A stretch of DNA of 9,654 nucleotides from JAKEGK01 sp036507695. GTDB taxonomy: Bacteria; Pseudomonadota; Gammaproteobacteria; SZUA-152. The notes below the pieces were generated by a model. It was not told the origin of the DNA. It worked only from the letters and a program-made list of their open reading frames with translations, and searched no databases. This document shows, in pieces, positions 5,571 to 9,654 of the stretch; position 1 is the first letter of the stretch; every line of letters begins with the position of its first letter. The position numbers were made by a program, and so were the translations under genes. The stretch lies in contig DATCIR010000273.1 of the NCBI GenBank assembly GCA_036507695.1, positions 1 to 9,654 of the forward strand, read 5' to 3'.

Positions 5571-5596
5571 AAAAGGGCCGCAGCGGCCCTTTTGCT
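5571..5596 (+). terminator. Strong intrinsic terminator
   Basis: AAAAGGGCCGC (5571-5581) and GCGGCCCTTTT (5583-5593) are perfect reverse complements. In practice this is a 9-bp, GC-rich stem with a 5-base GCAGC loop, ending in a T-run. The A-rich flank on the other side makes it potentially bidirectional. It lies about 100 bases after the small membrane protein gene and closes the riboswitch transcription unit. Confidence 0.9.
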
Positions 5597-5889
5597 TAGG
5601 GCATAAATACCCCACCACAAAAATGAATGGATTCCAAACTGATAGGAATTCATTAAATGTGTTGGAACGTGAAGATCAATAATCATGCTATCGAATCACC
5701 CTAAGGATTCTTCCGAATCGAACCTGCTTGCTCGGGGTGCGCGGTTTTAGGTTTCGAAGTTGTTCAGGAATCACTGGAATCGCAGGCGGTCTTAGGCAAA
5801 ATCCACCGGATTTTTCCGCCAAAAACCTATACACTTCCTTTTCAGCTTGCTTATGGGTGTAAGCGGTATTTTTTCGAGGATTTTACTTT
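5597..5889. other. Intergenic region before the antiporter
   Basis: I find no gene in these 293 bases. An A/T-ended hairpin, AAAATCC / GGATTTT (5798-5804 / 5808-5814), has no proper T-tail beyond its own stem. TATACA at 5828-5833 could be a -10 box but lacks a clear -35. Several GAATC/GATTC motifs recur at 5690-5780 without an obvious arrangement. The antiporter promoter is presumably here but I cannot place it. Confidence 0.4.
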
Positions 5890-6891
5890 ATGGTTTTTGC
5901 GCAACTTGTTTTTATGTTGCTGGTGATTCTGATCGCCGCGGAGGTTTTTACCAACGCCTTGGAGCACCTGGGCGAAAGACTAAAAATTTCCGAGGGGGTC
6001 ACCGGTTCCTTGTTCGCCGCGGTCGGTACCGCGCTGCCGGAAACGATGGTGCCGTTGTTGGCAATCTTCGCCGGCACCGCCGATTCCCGGCTCAATGAGG
6101 AAATCGGCGTTGGCGCCATTCTTGGCGCGCCGCTGATGCTGTCCACGCTGTCATTGTGCCTCATGGCGATCGCCGTGCTGCGCAAGCGCGGCGTCCACGG
6201 TCATCTTTCCCCCGAACGCAGTGGTTTGGAACGCGATCTGAATTTCTTCCTGTTCGCCTTTTCACTGTCCGCCATAGCGCTGTTTATTCCGCGGGAGCTT
6301 CCCGCGGTGCGCGGCGCCCTCGCTGTGGGCATGGTGTTGATTTATTTTGTGTATATCATGTTGACGTTGCGGGCTTCGGCTCGCCTGGTCAAAGACGGTC
6401 ATGGGACCGAAGCCAACGAAAAAATGTTTCTGGAACGCCTGGGTTTTTCGGTGAACATGCCGTTAATTATCACCCAATTGGTCCTGGGTCTGGTTTTATT
6501 GGTAGCGGGCGCGAAAGGCTTTATTCACGGCGTTGAGGAAGCCTCCGCCATTTTGGGAATTTCCGCGTTGTTACTGTCCTTGTTGATTATTCCTATCGCC
6601 ACCGAATTGCCGGAAAAAGTCAACAGCATACTCTGGATCCGGCGTCATAAAGACACTCTGGCGTTTGGCAACATTACCGGTGCGATGGTGTTTCAAGGAA
6701 CCCTGTTACCGGCTATCGGCATCATGCTTACGCCATGGGTTCCGCAACGAGAGGTGCTTGCCGGCGTGGTGATTACCCTGGCCGCCGCGTTGTGGCTGCG
6801 TATTCTGCATGGGCGAGGCCAGTTGCGAGTCTGGCATCTAGGTGTTAACGGCATGCTGTATGCGTCATACCTGGCCATCGCCTTGACGTAA
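5890..6891 (+). CDS. Sodium/calcium exchanger family antiporter (divergent)
   Basis: This is a 333-residue integral membrane protein with about 9-10 hydrophobic helices and the two inverted alpha repeats of the CaCA (NCX/CAX) superfamily. Alpha-1 contains AAVGTALPETMVP with E51. Alpha-2 contains IPIATELPEKV with E239 and E242. The motif that follows, normally GN.xGSN in each repeat, is altered: GVGAILGAP (73-81) in alpha-1 and GNITGAMVFQ (260-269) in alpha-2. Ion-coordinating side chains may therefore differ from classical exchangers. The family exchanges Ca2+ or related cations for Na+, K+ or H+ across the inner membrane; the ions here are uncertain. The ATG at 5890 is preceded by GAGGA (5876-5880). 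It forms a single-gene unit between a terminator and a convergent neighbour. Confidence 0.85.
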   Translation: MVFAQLVFMLLVILIAAEVFTNALEHLGERLKISEGVTGSLFAAVGTALPETMVPLLAIFAGTADSRLNEEIGVGAILGAPLMLSTLSLCLMAIAVLRKRGVHGHLSPERSGLERDLNFFLFAFSLSAIALFIPRELPAVRGALAVGMVLIYFVYIMLTLRASARLVKDGHGTEANEKMFLERLGFSVNMPLIITQLVLGLVLLVAGAKGFIHGVEEASAILGISALLLSLLIIPIATELPEKVNSILWIRRHKDTLAFGNITGAMVFQGTLLPAIGIMLTPWVPQREVLAGVVITLAAALWLRILHGRGQLRVWHLGVNGMLYASYLAIALT

Positions 6892-6978
6892 ATTCCTCTT
6901 ATTACGGCTAAAAAGCATGGTAAAAGACCATAACACGGCGCCAATTCGAATTTAACAAGGGATATCACTATGGAGTGC

Positions 6979-6995
6979 GCCGGTTCGATCCCGGC
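6979..6995 (+). other. tRNA T-arm-like fragment
   Basis: GCCGG-TTCGATC-CCGGC is a perfect 5-bp stem with a 7-base loop that meets the tRNA T-arm rules (TTC-G-A at the 54-58 positions, G53-C61 closing pair). It is followed by TGCCTTTG where an acceptor strand would be, but there is no encoded CCA. No matching 5' acceptor (AAAGGCA), D-arm or anticodon arm lies upstream. It is therefore a fragment or a coincidental hairpin, not a functional tRNA. The T-rich stretch after it (to 7009) means it might also act as a weak terminator for the antiporter gene. Confidence 0.4.
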
Positions 6996-7022
6996 TGCCT
7001 TTGGTTTTTATGCGATTGCTAT

Positions 7023-7571
7023 TTACCAAAACCGGGGGCGGCCGGTATCGAGATGCACAAAATCGGATTTGGGATAGTAACCGACGCCGCCGAGGTGCAG
7101 ATTCCGCGCGGCTTGGTGCAGTTGTTTCAACTCCACGCCAGGCAGGCGTACGTCAATGGCTTTGCCTTGCATGTGGTAACTGTGTTTAGCGACACCGTTG
7201 GACTGTTCGCGGAGCTTGGCATTGCTGCCGGGCGAGCGGTAGCCGGATATGATGTGATAGGCGCCCGCTTTGCCGACTTGTTGTTGCAGAACATAGAGTA
7301 AATCCAGAAGGCTGTTGTCGATGGGATAAATCTCGCCGCTGCGATGATCCCGTAACAAGTAATGCAGAGTTTGCAGTTCCTGGGCAATATACTCGCCGTC
7401 CGCCCAATAAATTGCGCGAAGTTTTTCACCGGTGTGCAAATGGTAGAACGCTAATTGCCGTTCGGCGGCTGTGCGGGCCTTGGCAAATACCGGCGGTGAT
7501 GCGCTTAAAGCCGCGGCACCTAAGGTGCAGTGAGCGAAGGCAAATTTCAGAAAATCCCGGCGCTTGATCAT
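7023..7571 (-). CDS. mepK: MepK/YcbK-family murein endopeptidase (DUF882, peptidase M15)
   Basis: This family cleaves peptidoglycan cross-links; E. coli MepK prefers 3-3 (mDAP-mDAP) links. The 182-residue protein starts with a twin-arginine signal, KRRDFLKF, and a hydrophobic stretch ending near VFA-KA (about 30-31), so it is exported folded by Tat. The metal-binding LAS-type motifs are SYHMQGKAIDV (H133 and D140) and DFVHLDTGRPRFW (H173). ISGYRSPGSN (108-117) is the typical substrate-side motif. It lies just downstream of the L,D-transpeptidase gene, the same order as ycbB-ycbK in enterobacteria. One enzyme makes 3-3 links and the other opens them. The 128-base gap and a plausible own promoter suggest it can be expressed separately. 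Confidence 0.92.
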   Translation of the reverse strand: MIKRRDFLKFAFAHCTLGAAALSASPPVFAKARTAAERQLAFYHLHTGEKLRAIYWADGEYIAQELQTLHYLLRDHRSGEIYPIDNSLLDLLYVLQQQVGKAGAYHIISGYRSPGSNAKLREQSNGVAKHSYHMQGKAIDVRLPGVELKQLHQAARNLHLGGVGYYPKSDFVHLDTGRPRFW

Positions 7572-7605
7572 AAGAGTACTAACTGAAATAAAACTGACTA
7601 TAACA

Positions 7606-7633
7606 ATTATGGTGCAATAACAATGAAGATCAA
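7606..7633 (-). promoter_or_regulatory. Probable sigma-70 promoter for mepK
   Basis: On the minus strand TTGATC (7633-7628), a 16-base spacer and CATAAT (7611-7606) form a reasonable -35/-10 pair (4/6 and 5/6). They lie about 35 bases upstream of the mepK start at 7571. A further TATAAT (7645-7640) lies upstream without a good -35. Confidence 0.4.
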
Positions 7634-7699
7634 ATCGATATTATATTCTCACTGGACTATTTATCGATCCTGTACTTATTGATTTAGTGTCACTTTAAC

Positions 7700-9337
7700 T
7701 TATTTGCACTCCGATTGCGATTGATCCCATCCATAAATGTCTTTGCGGAAATAGACATGCTCGTCACTGCCTACCCAGGCGGTCCAATAGACGAGATAGA
7801 GCGGGATGGGCGTTTGCAGATCGACACTGACGGTTGCTCCGGAATCGATGACTTCCTGGATTTTTTGTTTCGTCCAGCCGTTATGGTTCTGAAGCAAATA
7901 GCCGGCCAAATCAATGGCGCTTTCAACCCGAATACATCCGGAACTGAAGGCCCGGGTTTCTTTGTTAAATAATCCTTTTTTCGGTGTATCGTGCAGGTAC
8001 AACGCAAAATTATTGGAAAACTTAAACTTGATATTGCCTAAGCTGTTATTTGGTCCCGGGTTTTGGCGCAATTGGTATGGAAAATTATCCTGATTGAGGT
8101 CCGCCCAATTGATTTGATGGGGCTGAACCTCAGTTAACGCCGCCTGATTATTTTGAAAAACCCGAATTCCCAGGGTTGTTAAATAGTTCGGATCGCGTTG
8201 CTGCAGAGGCAATATATCGTTGAGCGCAATAGTCCGGGGAATATACCAATAGGGATTAAATTCGACACTCTGCAGTGGCCCGGTAACGGCCGGTGTGCGC
8301 CGTTCGGGCGTACCGGCGATGACCCGCATCAGGAAAAGCGGTTCGTTGTGCTCATAGGCGGCGAGTTCATAGCCCGCGGTGTTAACGAGTATATAGCGTT
8401 CTCCCAGATCGGATGGCAGCCAGCGCCAGCGTTCGAGATTGAACCGCATCTGTTGGATGCGTTCTGCAATGGGGATGTTCATGGCCGCCCGGGTTGCCGG
8501 TCCCAGTACACCATCGATATCGATGCCATGGCGTACTTGAAAATGTTCCAGGGCGTCTTTGACGGTTTCGTCAAACAGAAGTTCACCTCGTAACGGATCA
8601 ATCAACAAATCGCCTTCGGCCTGCAAGCGCCGGCGCAACACGGCGAGTTGTTCATGAGAATCTCCTGTTTGCAATACCGGCCCGTCTGGAATGCTGGGCC
8701 AACCCCCGGCGGTTTGCAACGCCAGGTAGTTTAATAATGCGGTGCGCAATCGCTTGTAACCAAGGTGCGGCGGCTGCAGGGAATCCAGCGCTTGTTGAAA
8801 GTTATCGGCATCCAGGAGACGTTGCAACCACGCCAGTGTATTGACCGGTGGTTTTTCGATATGCCAATCCAAATTCATCTCTGTGGGTGTCAACCGCCCC
8901 ACTTGCATGTGTTCGATGTAAAGCATTAACGCTTTGGTCATCAGCAATTCCGTCCACACGCGCAGCGAGGCTGGCTCATCCTCGTCATGATGCCTTTGAA
9001 AAAAACCCAATTGGTAATCGTTGGGATCCAGGCCATGGGTATCCGCCGCTTTAATAGTTTCCAGCCAGGTTTGCGCATGCGCATTTAAACCGGCTTCGTC
9101 AAACCACACTGGCTGATACCGGCGTTGTGAATAGAACTTGCGTAATTTCCGCCATAAAAGCGCCATTTCTTCGGGAAGCTCGGTATCTTTAACAGCCGCC
9201 AGTTGTTCCCGGATGGCTTGTTCCAGTGAGCCTTCACGGCCTTGGGCCCGTTCATTACTTTGGGCCAGCATAGAGGGAGGAGCCATGAAGGAGGCAACTG
9301 TGAGTACTGCGATGAGCGTTAGCAGGCGCGTGTTCAT
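7700..9337 (-). CDS. ldtD: LdtD/YcbB-family L,D-transpeptidase
   Basis: This enzyme makes 3-3 peptidoglycan cross-links in the periplasm. The 545-residue protein has an N-terminal signal or anchor (about 5-25). A scaffold region (about 35-215) follows, then a peptidoglycan-binding type 1 domain (about 225-290, with LEHFQVRHGIDIDGVLGPAT). The YkuD catalytic domain (about 313-485) comes next, with H449 in YLHDTP and the catalytic cysteine C468 in SSGCIRVES. The insertion in the YkuD domain (about 375-435) and the long scaffold are typical of the YcbB subfamily; the length is somewhat below the 615 residues of E. coli LdtD. Enzymes of this type can replace D,D-transpeptidases and give beta-lactam tolerance. 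The gene is intact, with mepK downstream on the same strand. Confidence 0.95.
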   Translation of the reverse strand: MNTRLLTLIAVLTVASFMAPPSMLAQSNERAQGREGSLEQAIREQLAAVKDTELPEEMALLWRKLRKFYSQRRYQPVWFDEAGLNAHAQTWLETIKAADTHGLDPNDYQLGFFQRHHDEDEPASLRVWTELLMTKALMLYIEHMQVGRLTPTEMNLDWHIEKPPVNTLAWLQRLLDADNFQQALDSLQPPHLGYKRLRTALLNYLALQTAGGWPSIPDGPVLQTGDSHEQLAVLRRRLQAEGDLLIDPLRGELLFDETVKDALEHFQVRHGIDIDGVLGPATRAAMNIPIAERIQQMRFNLERWRWLPSDLGERYILVNTAGYELAAYEHNEPLFLMRVIAGTPERRTPAVTGPLQSVEFNPYWYIPRTIALNDILPLQQRDPNYLTTLGIRVFQNNQAALTEVQPHQINWADLNQDNFPYQLRQNPGPNNSLGNIKFKFSNNFALYLHDTPKKGLFNKETRAFSSGCIRVESAIDLAGYLLQNHNGWTKQKIQEVIDSGATVSVDLQTPIPLYLVYWTAWVGSDEHVYFRKDIYGWDQSQSECK

Positions 9338-9457
9338 ATTAACTCAAGTTTCGGAGTTCTGGGAAAATGGCGTCAGGCTCGAAATAAGACCAATGTTCTT
9401 GATCATTTATCCAAAAAACCCGGAAAGGCGAGAGTCGTAATGTTCCGGCTCGCACGG

Positions 9458-9466
9458 ATTATAGCA
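9458..9466 (-). promoter_or_regulatory. Extended -10 promoter for ldtD
   Basis: Read on the minus strand the sequence is TGCTATAAT: a perfect TATAAT with the extended TGn element. The -35 position (about 9481-9486) reads CCTATT, poor, which is tolerable with an extended -10. It would give a leader of about 110 bases before the ATG at 9337. Confidence 0.55.
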
Positions 9467-9482
9467 AGGATCAACCGCTAAA

Positions 9483-9517
9483 TAGGATTAATCAATGGGA
9501 TGGTACCCATAATCCTA
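9483..9517. repeat. Interrupted inverted repeat upstream of the ldtD promoter
   Basis: TAGGATTA (9483-9490) pairs with TAATCCTA (9510-9517), and inside it TGGG (9496-9499) pairs with CCCA (9506-9509). This gives 12 bp in total with a 5-base bulge (9491-9495) and a 6-base loop. It overlaps the -35 position of the ldtD promoter, where a regulator could act, or it may mark the end of a transcript from outside the window. Confidence 0.5.
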
Positions 9518-9654
9518 GATTCCGCAGTTAACCACTTTATAAAATAGCTACCCATAGGATGTCATTCTATTTTCATGCACGAACGAGGTTCACCGGTTGG
9601 GTGAGCAACGCTACGCAGTGGATTGCACGCTTGTCTTCACGATCGTCAAAGCGC

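Larger units (their letters stand above)
9338..9654. other. Upstream region of ldtD, no gene seen
   Basis: These 317 bases contain the ldtD promoter (9458-9466) and an inverted repeat (9483-9517), described separately. Both strands have short open frames at the right edge (about 9573-9653 minus and 9558-9654 plus). Neither has a start signal or a recognisable product, so I call no gene. Confidence 0.5.

Noticed and set aside
5798..5818. Possible intrinsic terminator AAAATCC / GGATTTT
   Set aside because: The stem is mostly A-T and the T residues belong to the stem itself. There is no gene upstream after the terminator at 5571-5596.
6905..7003. Complete tRNA gene
   Set aside because: Only the T-arm is recognisable. 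No matching acceptor 5' strand, D-arm, anticodon arm or CCA.
7001..7301. Plus-strand frames across the mepK region
   Set aside because: They are antisense to a gene with complete metal-binding motifs and show no family resemblance.
9573..9653. Open frame on the minus strand at the right edge (and another on the plus strand from 9558)
   Set aside because: About 26-32 codons each, no start or ribosome site inside the window and no recognised motif; opposite-strand frames both open here by chance.

Overview
The window looks like a piece of chromosome from a free-living, probably motile Gammaproteobacterium. The basis is Gram-negative envelope genes, an LdtD-type L,D-transpeptidase next to a Tat-exported MepK-type endopeptidase, a lipoprotein, moderate GC content and short intergenic hairpin repeats. 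A marine member of the Cellvibrionales or a relative is a guess; the sequence does not fix the genus. There are ten protein genes and no phage, plasmid or CRISPR signature.

Layout. Positions 1-97 hold a cluster of short perfect hairpins, three of them with TCCC-containing loops. A plus-strand operon follows (166-1933): a gamma-glutamylcyclotransferase-fold protein, an unrecognised lipoprotein, and a membrane-anchored retropepsin-like aspartic protease. A stand-alone plus-strand gene (2040-2849) encodes an unrecognised, apparently helical soluble protein. It converges on a tight minus-strand operon (4687 down to 2897): a membrane-anchored thioredoxin-like protein, MsrB, and an unusual formyltransferase. 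The gaps are 1 bp and then a 4-bp overlap.

The most interesting part is the plus-strand unit at 4855-5596. It has, in order, a near-consensus flagellar sigma-28 (FliA-type) promoter, a well-formed class I cyclic-di-GMP riboswitch aptamer (GEMM-I, about 4920-5013), two further hairpins, a candidate ribosome-site-sequestering pairing, a small single-pass membrane protein of unknown function (5149-5472), and a strong intrinsic terminator (5571-5596). This reads as a dedicated transcription unit in which the motility sigma factor and the second messenger c-di-GMP both set the level of one unrecognised 107-residue membrane protein.

Downstream is a plus-strand sodium/calcium-exchanger family antiporter (5890-6891) with a divergent second motif in each alpha repeat. 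It is followed by a tRNA T-arm-like fragment (about 6979-6995). The right end is a minus-strand peptidoglycan pair. LdtD (9337 down to 7700) makes 3-3 cross-links, and MepK (7571 down to 7023) cleaves them. Each has a recognisable upstream promoter. The last ~315 bases hold the ldtD promoter and an inverted repeat; I see no supportable gene there.
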